Shown: positions 17,095 through 25,878, counted from the first letter of the stretch. The stretch: DNA of 64,000 bases from JAMDEO01 sp963775295 (GCA_963775295.1 CAVZIK010000006.1:372001-436000); one strand, 5' to 3'. Program-made: numbers and translations. The notes: generated by a model not told the origin, from the letters alone.

Positions 17095-18555
17095 TCAGAA
17101 GCAGAGCTTGCTGGGGTTGAGCACGTTGTTGGGATCGACGATCTTCTTCACGGTACGAAGCGCATCGCGGGACGCCGCATCCCGGTTGTACACGGGATCA
17201 GCCCACTCGCCGTACGGACGCGAGAAATAGGCGCCCCCATTGATCAGCCGCGTGCTGGCATCGGTGAAGAGGGCGCGCACCTTGTCGACGTCGTGCTTGT
17301 CGTCCGGTGCCAAGGGCAGGCTGAACTCGCAGTGGTAGGCCACGCCCTGATGCTGAGGCTGCAGATAAACGCCCACGTCGGCAACGGGATACTTGTGAGC
17401 AGCCGCTGCATCGAGCATGGTCGATAGAAATCCGGGGGCGTTCTCGAGGGTGGTGTGGAAGAAGATGTCCCGGACCGAGCCTTTGCAGCGCATCTTCCAG
17501 TGAGAAGAGTCGGCCAGCCCGTGAATGGCAGCCTCGATCCGCGAAGTAGCAAGGCCGGGAATCGCGGGGAGAAGACGCAACCCCTGAGCCGCTACCGCCT
17601 CGGCGATGTCTTTCTCAGCCACCGCCATCCGCTCCCTCGGGAAAAGGGCGCGGCCGCCGATTCCCATGAGCAGTGTCCACGACGGCAGTTGGTCTTTGAG
17701 AAATGCAATGTCGGTCGCATCGGTCCCGACAAGTGAAGCAAGGTAGGCCCCGTTGACGAGAAACAATTCGTCGGCGACCCGGATCCTGGTCAGCCGGTAG
17801 GTCAGTTCCACCAGATCCTCGAGCGTATCTGCGGTGACGAAGAGGGTCTTCTTTGGGTCGGCAAGAAGCTCGCACTTGACCGAGGCCCAAGTCACGACCC
17901 CCAGTGTTCCCTGTGCGCCGGTGAGCAGGCGATAGAAGTCGGTCTGCGCAGGCCCCTTGGGGTCGACCTGCCGGCCGCCCGACGCCCATTGCCCTTCGAG
18001 ATCAGCCGGCCCCCAACCGGCCTCACCGGTGAAGAACCGTGTGCCGTCGCCCCAGATGACACCGCAATTGCGGAGCGGCTCGGGCAGGGAGTAATTGTAT
18101 CGAGGGATGAGGGTCGGCTGACGTTCGAGAAGACTCCCGATGACCGACTTGTTCTCCCGAGGACACAAAGGCGGGGTGACTCGCATACCCTCTTTCGCCA
18201 ACTCGGGCTGAAGCTGCGCATACGTGACCCCGGGCTCGATCACGACCATACGATTCCGGCGATCCAACCGAAGGATCCGGTTCATCCGGGTGAGGTCAAC
18301 GATGACCGCCCCTGGAACGCTCGGCACAGTGTCCCCATGGAAATGAGGGCCTCCAGAACTCACAGGCACGAGGGCGGCGTTCGCTTCGTTCGCCCAGACG
18401 ATCAACGCTTGCACCTCGTCTTCGCTGCCCGGGCGCACCACAAATCGTGGTTTGAGAGCAAACGCGAAACTCTCGTCGCGGCTAAGCGCTTCCAGGATCA
18501 CCGGGTCGTCGACAACATGATCTCGACCGACCAAGTCCATCAGGTTCTGCTTCAT
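17095..18555 (-). CDS. FAD-linked oxidase, type B of the redox module (copy 1)
   Basis: A 486-residue VAO/PCMH flavoprotein. The start at 18555 (MKQNLMDLVGRD) has GAGGTGG upstream; the frame is open for 64 more codons that show no homology to the second copy. The FAD domain includes LVPVSSGGPHFHGDTVPS and VVIEPGVTYAQLQPELAKEG. A homologue at 40.6 kb shares VPVSSG-PHFHGDTVPS and the C-terminal NPxKLCF ending. It is first in the B-CCG-A unit and so sets its expression. It differs enough from type A that the two flavoproteins probably have different roles or form a heteromer. Confidence 0.88.
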   Translation of the reverse strand: MKQNLMDLVGRDHVVDDPVILEALSRDESFAFALKPRFVVRPGSEDEVQALIVWANEANAALVPVSSGGPHFHGDTVPSVPGAVIVDLTRMNRILRLDRRNRMVVIEPGVTYAQLQPELAKEGMRVTPPLCPRENKSVIGSLLERQPTLIPRYNYSLPEPLRNCGVIWGDGTRFFTGEAGWGPADLEGQWASGGRQVDPKGPAQTDFYRLLTGAQGTLGVVTWASVKCELLADPKKTLFVTADTLEDLVELTYRLTRIRVADELFLVNGAYLASLVGTDATDIAFLKDQLPSWTLLMGIGGRALFPRERMAVAEKDIAEAVAAQGLRLLPAIPGLATSRIEAAIHGLADSSHWKMRCKGSVRDIFFHTTLENAPGFLSTMLDAAAAHKYPVADVGVYLQPQHQGVAYHCEFSLPLAPDDKHDVDKVRALFTDASTRLINGGAYFSRPYGEWADPVYNRDAASRDALRTVKKIVDPNNVLNPSKLCF

Positions 18556-18715
18556 CCCTTCCACCTCTCGAACCGCCTTTCGACCTACACAGACCTCGAC
18601 ATCTCGTAGGCGCGAACCGAAGCACGCGGTCGGGACGTCGCAGGACTCACCCCTGTAATGGAGCCATGATGATAGTCCTGCCGCATCCCGGCGACTACCG
18701 CGCAGAGACAAGTTG

Positions 18716-18748
18716 CATGCGCCGGGGCTGCCATTACCCCGGCGCATG
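18716..18748 (-). terminator. Hairpin between alcohol dehydrogenase and redox module
   Basis: A perfect 12-bp stem (CATGCGCCGGGG and complement) with a 9-base loop lies 48 bases after the alcohol dehydrogenase stop. It separates that transcript from the B-CCG-A unit; the T-run is weak. Confidence 0.6.
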
Positions 18749-18795
18749 AAAGGTCGAAAATGGTGACGGTCCCAAGTGACCGTCGGCTGTTGGGC

Positions 18796-19893
18796 TCAGC
18801 TCATGAGCAAGACGGGCTTGATCGCCTCCCCGGCCTCGGCAGCGTGCACGGCTGCGTTGATGTCGGCAAAGTCGAAGGTGGTGACGAGCCGGTCGACGGG
18901 GAACCGACCCTGCTTGTACCACTCGATCATCTTCGGAAGGAAGACCCGGGGGACGGCCGAGCCGGCCATGATGAACTGCACCCGAACGCCCTTGGACAGC
19001 AGTGCGTGTGTGCCGCCTCCCAGAGTTTCGGCCTCGGGGGCCGCGACTACGGCGAATATTCCTCCCATGCGCAGAACGCTCGCCGCCGTCACCCAGGAAC
19101 TGACCGCACCCGAGCTGTCGAAGGCCTTGCCGATTCCCCGGGGAGCGATCTCGTTGATTCGGGCCACCACATCGTCCGTCTTGGCGCTGACTATGTGGGT
19201 AGCTCCCAGCTCCAGGGCTAGTTGAAGGCGTTTGGGGTTGCGGGCCACCGCGATGATGGGATACGCCCCGGCCATGTGAGCTGCCATGATAGCGGCCTGT
19301 CCCACTCCTCCGACGCCGAAGCAGAGCAGATCGTCCTGGGGACCCAGATCGAGATCGTTCAGAACTGAACCAGCGCCAGTCATGGCCCCGCACGGAAGCG
19401 CGGCGAGAACCTCCGGCGGCACATCGTCGTCATCTACCTTGACCAGAGAGTTCTCGGGCACCAACGCATAGGTAGAGAATGACGACTGCTGGAAGTAACA
19501 CGCCGAGATCTCCTGACCGTCCAACTTTACGGTCTTCGAACCGTCGAGCCGACAGCCACTAAAAAGCAGCGGAAACTGAGCCTCACAGAGGTAGCGTTTG
19601 CCCGTGAGACAGTTCTCGCAGACGCCGCAAGCTGGCCAAGAAATGATGACACGATCACCAGGTTTCACGTAGGTCACGCCTGGGCTGATTTCTTCCACGA
19701 TGCCAGCTCCCTCATGGCCCACTATAGCCGGCATGGGGAGGAGATGCTGCATGTTCAGATCGGTGTGACAGAGTCCTGCGGCCTGGACCTTGACATACAC
19801 TTCTCCCGGACGGAGGTCATCCAACTCCACGCTTTGGAGAGAGAAAGGGCCCCCCGGCTCATGAACGACGGCTGCTGTGGCTGTCCTGCTCAC
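18796..19893 (-). CDS. Zinc-dependent alcohol dehydrogenase
   Basis: A 365-residue medium-chain dehydrogenase. The GTG at 19893 is chosen because AGGAGG lies five bases upstream. The catalytic zinc site is CHTD and GHEGAG, the structural zinc site is CGVCENCLTGKRYLC, and the NAD-binding turn is GVGGVGQAA. Overall it resembles the class III/benzyl alcohol dehydrogenase branch that oxidises alcohols to aldehydes with NAD+. It is divergent from a LysR gene, with a pseudogene remnant between them. In this context an aromatic alcohol is a reasonable but unproven substrate. Confidence 0.93.
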   Translation of the reverse strand: MSRTATAAVVHEPGGPFSLQSVELDDLRPGEVYVKVQAAGLCHTDLNMQHLLPMPAIVGHEGAGIVEEISPGVTYVKPGDRVIISWPACGVCENCLTGKRYLCEAQFPLLFSGCRLDGSKTVKLDGQEISACYFQQSSFSTYALVPENSLVKVDDDDVPPEVLAALPCGAMTGAGSVLNDLDLGPQDDLLCFGVGGVGQAAIMAAHMAGAYPIIAVARNPKRLQLALELGATHIVSAKTDDVVARINEIAPRGIGKAFDSSGAVSSWVTAASVLRMGGIFAVVAAPEAETLGGGTHALLSKGVRVQFIMAGSAVPRVFLPKMIEWYKQGRFPVDRLVTTFDFADINAAVHAAEAGEAIKPVLLMS

Positions 19894-20014
19894 CTTGACC
19901 TCCTGAGTTCGCACGCTGTGCTTGTTCCGCGAACGCCGCCAGATGACGGCCGTGCCGCGGCGCCCTCGACGCCGCGGCCCGAAATCTACTCTTTGTGACC
20001 GTTACTGCTAGCGC

Positions 20015-20300
20015 CTAAACGAGCGACTCCAGTGTACCCTGGACAGTCACATCAGGGGCGGCGTTGCTGACGATCTTGAGATCGAAGGGATACTTCGTAC
20101 CCGGCCACATACTGAAACGGGCTGAGCGGTCGCAATGTCCGCCGGGGCGATAAAATCGACGGCCCGGCGATGGTGGGAGCCAGCTTTGTGGCGACGACTT
20201 GATCAGGCCTTCCTGGTCGTCGACGTTGGTAGTCCGCTTGGGAACCTCCGCCGTGCTTCAGAAGCGATATGTAGCAGAGCCGATTCTAAGCCCTTTGCAT
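20015..20300 (-). pseudogene. Remnant of a LivJ-type substrate-binding protein (C-terminal end only)
   Basis: The minus strand carries three frames that together match the C-terminus of the binding protein at 7955-9427. Reading leftward from about 20265 come STAEVPKRTTNVDDQEGLIK (intact gene: AVDVFKRVKNLDDKEDVIS), then VVATKLAPTIAGP (VKTTKLDTCLGP), then VDFIAPADIATAQPV (LDFTAPIDM). The end, WPGTKYPFDLKIVSN with PDVTVQGTLESLV and TAG, matches WVKGSKYAFEPQEVSN with PELPVAGTV. Moving between segments needs frame changes, and a TGA interrupts the frame near 20270. Nothing of the upstream three quarters remains; the LysR gene begins at 20332. The remnant fills most of the 438-base gap between the alcohol dehydrogenase and LysR genes. 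Confidence 0.75.
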
Positions 20301-20322
20301 CTATAGGCGATTCCATTACAAT
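20295..20322 (+). promoter_or_regulatory. Promoter of the LysR gene
   Basis: TTGCAT (20295-20300) and TACAAT (20317-20322) are 16 bases apart, with nine bases to the ATG at 20332. No ribosome site fits between, so the message is probably leaderless or nearly so. Confidence 0.5.
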
Positions 20323-20331
20323 TCTGCATCA

Positions 20332-21228
20332 ATGGAGCTAGATCAACTCAGATCGTTCGTCGCAGTTGCCGAAGCTCGAAGCTTCACGCGGGCCGCCGCG
20401 CTGGTGCATCTGTCGCAGCCTGCCATCAGCCGCCAGATAGGCCGCTTGGAGAAAGAACTCGGGACTGAGCTTTTCGAACGATACGGCCGTCGCGTGGAAT
20501 GTACGGCTAACGGCGAGTTGCTTCTGCCTCTCGCGCGGAACATCGTGGCCCGAGCGGACGAGGCTTCTCGTCTCATCCGCGAGCATGTCGGGATGGTCTC
20601 GAGCCGAGTCGGCTTCGGCTCCAGTGGGATCGTGTTCGCCCACCTGCTGCCCCCCATACTTGCGTCATTCCTGCGAGCCTATCCCAAGATTCATCTCGAC
20701 CTCATCGAGCGAGAGGATTCGTTGTTAGAGGAAGCGGTTGCCAACGGCGAGATCGACTGCGCGATCGTCACGGGCTGGGGATCGCCCCGGGCGTCAGTCG
20801 TTCGTTTGCTCACAGAGGAAATCTTCCTTGTGGTGGGTCAAAGCCATCGCTTCGCTGGGCGGTCATCGGTCTCCCTGTGCGAACTGGCGAACGAACCCTT
20901 GCTGTTGCCCGGCCTGACGCTGAACATGTCCAATCATCTGACCGACGCCTGTCGTCGAGCCGGATTTGAACCTCGCGTCCCCTACCGAGTGAACTACCTC
21001 GAGCTTTCGAAAGTCTACGTGCGGCAGGGCATGGGCGTGGCGCTCATACCAAGGATGGGTCTCGACCCGAGCAGCCTTGAAGGTCTGATGGTAATACCGC
21101 TAACGGAAAGGCTGACCCGCGACCTCAACCTCATCTATTCTGGGGAACATCCGCTCTCAGCCGCGGCACGGGCGTTCACCATCCACCTCAAGACGAGCGT
21201 TGCCGAAACTCAGCGACGACCGCGCTGA
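20332..21228 (+). CDS. LysR-family transcriptional regulator
   Basis: A 298-residue LysR regulator. The winged helix-turn-helix is at the N-terminus (LRSFVAVAEARSFTRAAALV followed by HLSQPAISRQIGRLEKELG), with a LysR substrate domain from about residue 90. LysR proteins usually activate a divergent gene when bound to a pathway intermediate. The divergent gene here is the zinc alcohol dehydrogenase, now separated from it by the remnant of a binding-protein gene. Its original target may therefore have included that transport gene. Confidence 0.92.
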   Translation: MELDQLRSFVAVAEARSFTRAAALVHLSQPAISRQIGRLEKELGTELFERYGRRVECTANGELLLPLARNIVARADEASRLIREHVGMVSSRVGFGSSGIVFAHLLPPILASFLRAYPKIHLDLIEREDSLLEEAVANGEIDCAIVTGWGSPRASVVRLLTEEIFLVVGQSHRFAGRSSVSLCELANEPLLLPGLTLNMSNHLTDACRRAGFEPRVPYRVNYLELSKVYVRQGMGVALIPRMGLDPSSLEGLMVIPLTERLTRDLNLIYSGEHPLSAAARAFTIHLKTSVAETQRRPR

Positions 21229-21293
21229 CGAGCCCCGTTGCCAACAGTGGAATAGCCGCGCGGTCAACCTGGTGACGCGGTGATCCCGGGTGT

Positions 21294-22205
21294 TCAGCAG
21301 TACATCGAATTCCCAAGCTCTTGATAGATGCGGGGCAAGAAGTCGCCAAACCTAGTGAATTCCTTGACGTTGTGACGAGCCAGACCCTGGACGGCTTCCA
21401 CCGGTACTTGCACCCCAGGCGGCAGGCTCAGTTCCGGCTTTCCTTGCTCGGTGAAGCGGTAGCCCATCCAGAAACGGGTGCGATGGCGCAAGCCGCCGGG
21501 GACCTCATAAAACATGTGGCACATGATGGCCGGGGCGGTAATCGACAGGTCGCACTTCTCAACCGTAACCGCCCATCCGCCTCCGCCTGCGAAAGTCGCG
21601 GCCACCTTGTCGAAGAGGTCCATGTCGAAACCCATGTCCCGGGGAGACCGGAAGGAGATGTCCACGTTTTCAAATCCGCAGTCGCAGTTTTCCGTCACGT
21701 TGTGCACCACACCCCAGTTCTTTTCCCTGTTGGGAACTGCCGGGTCGAGGATGCGGGCCCGATCAATGGGGCTGAGCATGATGCCCGCGTGCTGCGGCGG
21801 GTACCAGATGCGATATCGCAGATCCTCCAGCGGATGCCAGGCAAACCACCAGTCGATCATGTCGGCGGTCACGCCAGGGTACACGATGGTGTTGGCAATG
21901 TAGCCCGCACCGTTGGGTAGGTTGCACCAGCCGATTTCGACCTCTTCGGTTTCCAGCGTCCGGACGTCGAGCAGACGGTTGATCTCCTCTGGTCCGAATG
22001 CTTTGGCCGGGTCCATAGGTTCTTCCATAGCCGCGTAGTGCCCCGGATCGGGCTGCTTTATGGGCTCGTAGTAGTACTTAGCGAAAGGCCGCGCCTCTTC
22101 CTCGGAAGTGAGCGGGGGGAGTGCGGCCTTTAGCCTGCTGTCGGCCAGATTCCGGTCGTAAGTCTTTTGCGCCCTCCATTCGGGCGCGTTCTTGTCCTGT
22201 GTCAT
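21294..22205 (-). CDS. Diacetylphloroglucinol hydrolase (PhlG)-like protein
   Basis: A 303-residue protein resembling the DAPG hydrolase domain, a zinc C-C bond hydrolase that removes an acetyl group from 2,4-diacetylphloroglucinol. The telling block is DWWFAWHPLEDLRYRIWYPP (residues 118-137), with His124, plus His278-x3-Glu282 (HNVKE), the spacing of one His/Glu zinc ligand pair in PhlG as I recall it. The ATG at 22205 has GGAAGG six bases before it. It follows the EthD-protein gene by 14 bases. The likely reaction is hydrolytic C-C cleavage of an acylated phenolic ring; the actual substrate is unknown. Confidence 0.78.
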   Translation of the reverse strand: MTQDKNAPEWRAQKTYDRNLADSRLKAALPPLTSEEEARPFAKYYYEPIKQPDPGHYAAMEEPMDPAKAFGPEEINRLLDVRTLETEEVEIGWCNLPNGAGYIANTIVYPGVTADMIDWWFAWHPLEDLRYRIWYPPQHAGIMLSPIDRARILDPAVPNREKNWGVVHNVTENCDCGFENVDISFRSPRDMGFDMDLFDKVAATFAGGGGWAVTVEKCDLSITAPAIMCHMFYEVPGGLRHRTRFWMGYRFTEQGKPELSLPPGVQVPVEAVQGLARHNVKEFTRFGDFLPRIYQELGNSMYC

Positions 22206-22219
22206 GGCCATCCTTCCAA

Positions 22220-23011
22220 TCATTCCTTGGGCGGAGCGTCGTCGATGATGCGAACGGGCCGCACGTAGAGGAAGAACGACTCCGACCAATCGGCGAAGTC
22301 GAGAACGCTTTCCAGCATGGCCTCGTGATACTGCCGGAACGCGCCCACCTGCTCCATGCTGTCGAGTGTGATGGACACCACCATGTCGTACACAGGTGGA
22401 TCGATCATGCGGAAATGGGCTCGCGCCGCAGCGTCGTTATCATTGATCCGCGACCGCTTGCTCAGAACGACCTTGCGAAACATCTCCTGCGCGTAAGGCG
22501 ACTTCGCCATGGCCTCTTCGTGAGCCTGACGCCAGAGACGATAGAAATCCTGCGGGAAGACCTCCGGCTTGCGCATGATGTAGTGCATGACCTTCAACGC
22601 CCCCTGGTTGGCCTCACCTAGACCGGGGTTGAACTTGGGCCGAGGATTGGCGACCTCCAACTCGACCTCCTCAGCCATCACGATGACGTTGGTGGGCTCG
22701 TCGGCGAAGAACTTGCCGTCCTGGTTGGCGCGCGACTGCGTAACCCCCTGCGGCTCGAGCGTGTCGATCATGTCGCGGAATTCGTCAAAATACAGCTCGA
22801 CGACGCCTTCGCGGTCGACGGCTTTGTTCTTATGACTCGTGTCGCTCAGCACTCCGAAGGCGCCGTCAATGACGTGATTCTGGATGTAGCGGCTGATCTT
22901 GAAGCGTTCGAGCCGGGCGACCGTCCCGTGATAGTGCTCGATGTAGCGGAAATACTCCGCGCGCGTAAGACCCGGCCGGCGACGCGAAGCCGCCATAAGC
23001 TTGATGGGCAC
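22220..23011 (-). CDS. EthD-type protein with two dimeric alpha-beta barrel domains
   Basis: A 263-residue protein with two EthD/ferredoxin-like halves. The first opens MAASRRRPGLTRAEYFRYIE and the second VMHYIMRKPEVFPQDFYRLW. Each carries the family pattern of a strand followed by a helix with an aromatic and a His (EHYHGTVARL; RQAHEEAMA). EthD domains occur in ether degradation clusters and in polyketide or aromatic cyclases and dehydratases. The GTG start at 23011 follows GGGAGG. It sits between a fused regulator gene and the PhlG-like hydrolase gene, probably as one transcription unit. The reaction is unknown. Confidence 0.82.
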   Translation of the reverse strand: MPIKLMAASRRRPGLTRAEYFRYIEHYHGTVARLERFKISRYIQNHVIDGAFGVLSDTSHKNKAVDREGVVELYFDEFRDMIDTLEPQGVTQSRANQDGKFFADEPTNVIVMAEEVELEVANPRPKFNPGLGEANQGALKVMHYIMRKPEVFPQDFYRLWRQAHEEAMAKSPYAQEMFRKVVLSKRSRINDNDAAARAHFRMIDPPVYDMVVSITLDSMEQVGAFRQYHEAMLESVLDFADWSESFFLYVRPVRIIDDAPPKE

Positions 23012-23110
23012 CGAAGACCTCCCTCGTACGACCGCCGGATATCGGAACTATAGGACTGCTACCTACAATTATCCATCCTAAAGTGAGGGCGGGCGAATTG
23101 TCAATAAGCG

Positions 23111-24046
23111 CTACCGAAGCGCCACGGGCGGAACCGGCGGCGGTAACTTGGAGAGCTCGTCCACCAAGCCCGAATACTTCGCGAGATCAGCGCTCACGTC
23201 GACGCGGCCGCCGTACACGGCCTGGACGGCGAGAAATACGCAGAGTGTCGTCCACAGCACGTCGCGAATAGAGAAGCGTTCGTCCCAGGAGGCGCGCATG
23301 ACGGTATTCTCCAGCGCGCCCAGAAGTGCGAAAGCCATCAGCTGGTCCGAGGCCGGCAAAGACACCTTGGCACCCTCGCGCAGACCCGCGAGGTCCTCCA
23401 AAGTCCCGCGGGTCATGTCGCCATAGGACCGTTCCACGACCTTCCGCATGTCGCCGTCTTCGTGGAGCGCCTCGGAGCGAACAAGGGACATGAGGTCCGG
23501 GCTCAAGGCCTGGACTCCGAGGTAGCCCTGCACCCGAGCCAGATCGCGGGCAACGGGATCGCCTTCCTCGGCCAGACGCCCCTCGATAAACTCGTGCATC
23601 CATCCCACAAACACCCCAAAAGCCTCAACAAAGAGATCCTGCTTAGAGGGAAAATAAGTGTAGAAAACGGGCGGCGATACCCCGACCTCATTGATAATGT
23701 CGGCGATGCGGGTCCGCTTGTACCCTTTGCGAGCGAAGAGACGGGCCGCCGCCGCCAGAATCGACTGCCTGGTCTGCTCCGCCTGCGCTGCCACAAGATC
23801 CACGTCCGTTGCGCCCGCCGATGCAACCCGCGGCGCGAGGAGTTCTTTGATCCTGCGGAGAGACATTCCCTGCTCCTTCAACCGGGAGATTTCACCGAGC
23901 AGCCCCACGTAGGATTCGGCATAGACAGCGCGACTCACGGCTGCCTTTTGAGCGGTCGGGAGCAGGCCCTCTCGAACGTAGAAATAGATGGTGCTCCGAG
24001 GCACCCCCGTCGCGTGCTCGAGTTCGGTGATGGTCATTGAACGCAT
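23111..24046 (-). CDS. MerR-TetR fusion transcriptional regulator
   Basis: A 311-residue protein with two complete DNA-binding domains. Residues 1-70 are a MerR-type winged helix (ITELEHATGVPRSTIYFYVR, then EGLLP). Residues about 90-140 are a TetR-type helix-turn-helix (RIADIINEVGVSPPVFYTYF, then PSKQDLF). A TetR ligand/dimer domain fills the rest. TetR proteins normally bind as dimers through one helix-turn-helix, so this protein could contact two different operators or one extended site. The start at 24046 has TTGGAG. It precedes the EthD and PhlG-like genes by 99 bases and probably controls them. Confidence 0.9.
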   Translation of the reverse strand: MRSMTITELEHATGVPRSTIYFYVREGLLPTAQKAAVSRAVYAESYVGLLGEISRLKEQGMSLRRIKELLAPRVASAGATDVDLVAAQAEQTRQSILAAAARLFARKGYKRTRIADIINEVGVSPPVFYTYFPSKQDLFVEAFGVFVGWMHEFIEGRLAEEGDPVARDLARVQGYLGVQALSPDLMSLVRSEALHEDGDMRKVVERSYGDMTRGTLEDLAGLREGAKVSLPASDQLMAFALLGALENTVMRASWDERFSIRDVLWTTLCVFLAVQAVYGGRVDVSADLAKYSGLVDELSKLPPPVPPVALR

Positions 24047-24180
24047 GCCGACTCCAAGAATAGAAGTCTGCCGTACCCCGGCCGTTGACCGTCTCGGCCG
24101 ACGGCGGGTAACCTAGGTCGGAAGTTCCGGCCTGCGCCCATAGCCGCCGGCGCATACCCGCAGGAAGAGGTGCCCCGACG

Positions 24181-24384
24181 ATGGACTGCAAAAAGGAAAC
24201 GAATCTCGCCAACTGCAACTGCAGCTACAGTGGTTGTTCTCGCAAAGGGATGTGCTGCGAATGCCTCGCCTACCACGTCAGAAGCCGTGAACTGCCTGCG
24301 TGCGTGTTCCCTCCCGACGCTGAGCGCACCTATGACCGGTCGTACGCGCACTTCGTCAAGCTTGTGCAACAGGGCAAGATATAG
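24181..24384 (+). CDS. Small cysteine-rich DUF6485-family protein
   Basis: A 67-residue protein with eight cysteines: CNCSYSGCSRKGMCCECLAY, one near the start and one before the C-terminal helix. It matches the small anaerobe-associated DUF6485 family in its order of CNC, RKGxCCEC and ELPxC followed by FPPDAERTYDRS. The cysteines could bind zinc or an iron-sulfur cluster. The ATG has GAAGAGG about ten bases upstream. It converges with the OsmC gene. The function is unknown. Confidence 0.85.
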   Translation: MDCKKETNLANCNCSYSGCSRKGMCCECLAYHVRSRELPACVFPPDAERTYDRSYAHFVKLVQQGKI

Positions 24385-24395
24385 CCGCGCCAACC

Positions 24396-24791
24396 CTAGC
24401 TTGAGGTAACCGAGACTGCGAAGGCTGGACTCTGTCCCAACTGGTTCTTCACCAGGCAGTGACCGGCGGCACGCACGATCGCATCCCGATATTTCTCCGG
24501 AAAGTCGGCACCTACCCGTATCTCTATGTTGACCGACTCCAGCAGGTGCGAGTCCGGGCCGCGCTCCGCGTCGATGGCCACACCTGCATCATCCAGGGAG
24601 AGGCCGCGCTCGTCCAGGAAGCTGAGGACGTGAAACCCCGTGCACGTGGCCAGCGCGCATAGGAGGATGTCGAACGGACCGGCCGCGTCCGGGTCGCCTC
24701 CGCGATCGGGAGGAAGACCCGTCTCGACCAGTAGATTCTTGCACCGGGCCTGGATTCTGGTGCTGTCCGGAAAGCCTACTTCTACGTGCAT
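24396..24791 (-). CDS. OsmC-family protein
   Basis: A 131-residue OsmC/Ohr-fold protein with its two characteristic cysteines, one in ALATCTGFHVL and one in HCLVKNQLGQSP. In peroxidase members these reduce organic hydroperoxides; many OsmC proteins in anaerobes have no defined substrate. It follows the EamA transporter gene by 18 bases at the far end of the leftward gene series. Thiol-based detoxification of a reactive by-product is plausible. Confidence 0.9.
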   Translation of the reverse strand: MHVEVGFPDSTRIQARCKNLLVETGLPPDRGGDPDAAGPFDILLCALATCTGFHVLSFLDERGLSLDDAGVAIDAERGPDSHLLESVNIEIRVGADFPEKYRDAIVRAAGHCLVKNQLGQSPAFAVSVTSS

Positions 24792-24809
24792 GGAAATCCG
24801 TCCTTTCGC

Positions 24810-25748
24810 TCAGGTCTTGTTTGCAGCACGGCTTTCGCCTGGTGAAACCGGTGATAGCCCAGCGGAGCTCTGGGCATAAGCCCAGCTCGCGCCTGCGGCC
24901 GCGAAGATTATGGCGACGATCGCGCCTATTTCCTGCGCAGACAGTTCCTGCGAAAGCACTACGAAGCCCCAGAAGGCTGCGATCGCCGGCTCGATGCTCA
25001 GCAGAACTCCGTACGTCGAAGGCCGCACTCGTTTGATGGCCGACAGTTCAAGAAAGTAGGGGAGCGCCGAGGAAAGTACGGCGACCGCGAGCCCCAACAG
25101 GAGAGCCCGCCCGTGGCCGGAAACCTCGACCCCGGTTGCGAGCATGATGGGAGTCAAGACCACCCCGGCGCCCACCAGCATGAGGACCGTGACACGCAAC
25201 GGCTCAACCCGGGTTACGGCCCGCTTGGCTAGGACAATAAATGTAGCCCAGCATCCGGCGGCAACGAACGCGAAAGCCAAGCCGACGATGGTCACCGAGC
25301 CACTGGGCCTTGCCAGAAGAAAGACCCCCGCGCCCGCGAGCACCACCCAGACAACGTCGAGAAAGCGGCGAGACCCGGCTATGGCCACTGCCAAGGGGCC
25401 TAGAAACTCCACCGCTACGACGATTCCCACCGGCGCCCTGCTGATGGCCTCGTAGAAGCTGAAGTTCATCGCCAGCAGAGCCGCAGTCAGCGCCACAAGA
25501 AGCAACCGGTCACCCCTTGCAGGGAAACGGATCAAGCGCGGTCTGACCGCAGCGAGGATGATTGCGGCCAGCGCCGTGCGAAGCCAGAGCGCCTGTACCA
25601 CCCCCACAGAATCGATTACGAGAACCGCAAGCGCGGAGCCGCCCTGCATGAGCAGGCCCACCACCACGACCAGAAGGGCCGCCGTTGCGGAGCTACGGCG
25701 CAGAGAGACTGCCCGCGAGGGAGGAGACGGATCTCGATAAGAGCCCAT
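24810..25748 (-). CDS. EamA/DMT-family membrane transporter
   Basis: A 312-residue integral membrane protein with about ten transmembrane segments arranged as two EamA repeats. The repeats begin near VVVGLLMQGGSALAVLVIDS and ALPYFLELSAIKRVRPSTYG; the second shows the family's conserved Pro, Ser and Tyr. The ATG at 25748 is used because an upstream TTG at 25784 adds a segment without signal features; neither has a strong ribosome site. DMT proteins of this RhtA-like kind export amino acids or metabolites. It may export a product of the neighbouring pathway. Confidence 0.85.
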   Translation of the reverse strand: MGSYRDPSPPSRAVSLRRSSATAALLVVVVGLLMQGGSALAVLVIDSVGVVQALWLRTALAAIILAAVRPRLIRFPARGDRLLLVALTAALLAMNFSFYEAISRAPVGIVVAVEFLGPLAVAIAGSRRFLDVVWVVLAGAGVFLLARPSGSVTIVGLAFAFVAAGCWATFIVLAKRAVTRVEPLRVTVLMLVGAGVVLTPIMLATGVEVSGHGRALLLGLAVAVLSSALPYFLELSAIKRVRPSTYGVLLSIEPAIAAFWGFVVLSQELSAQEIGAIVAIIFAAAGASWAYAQSSAGLSPVSPGESRAANKT

Positions 25749-25878
25749 TCGGCCAAGGTAGCAGCGGCTTCCGCCAATAAGCAAACGGCTTTGTCAGGCA
25801 GACGGCGCAGAAGTCACTCTAAAGCACCAAGACCGGAGGAGGCAGGCCGTGCCAACTCCGCGCAACCGGGCAAAGTTA

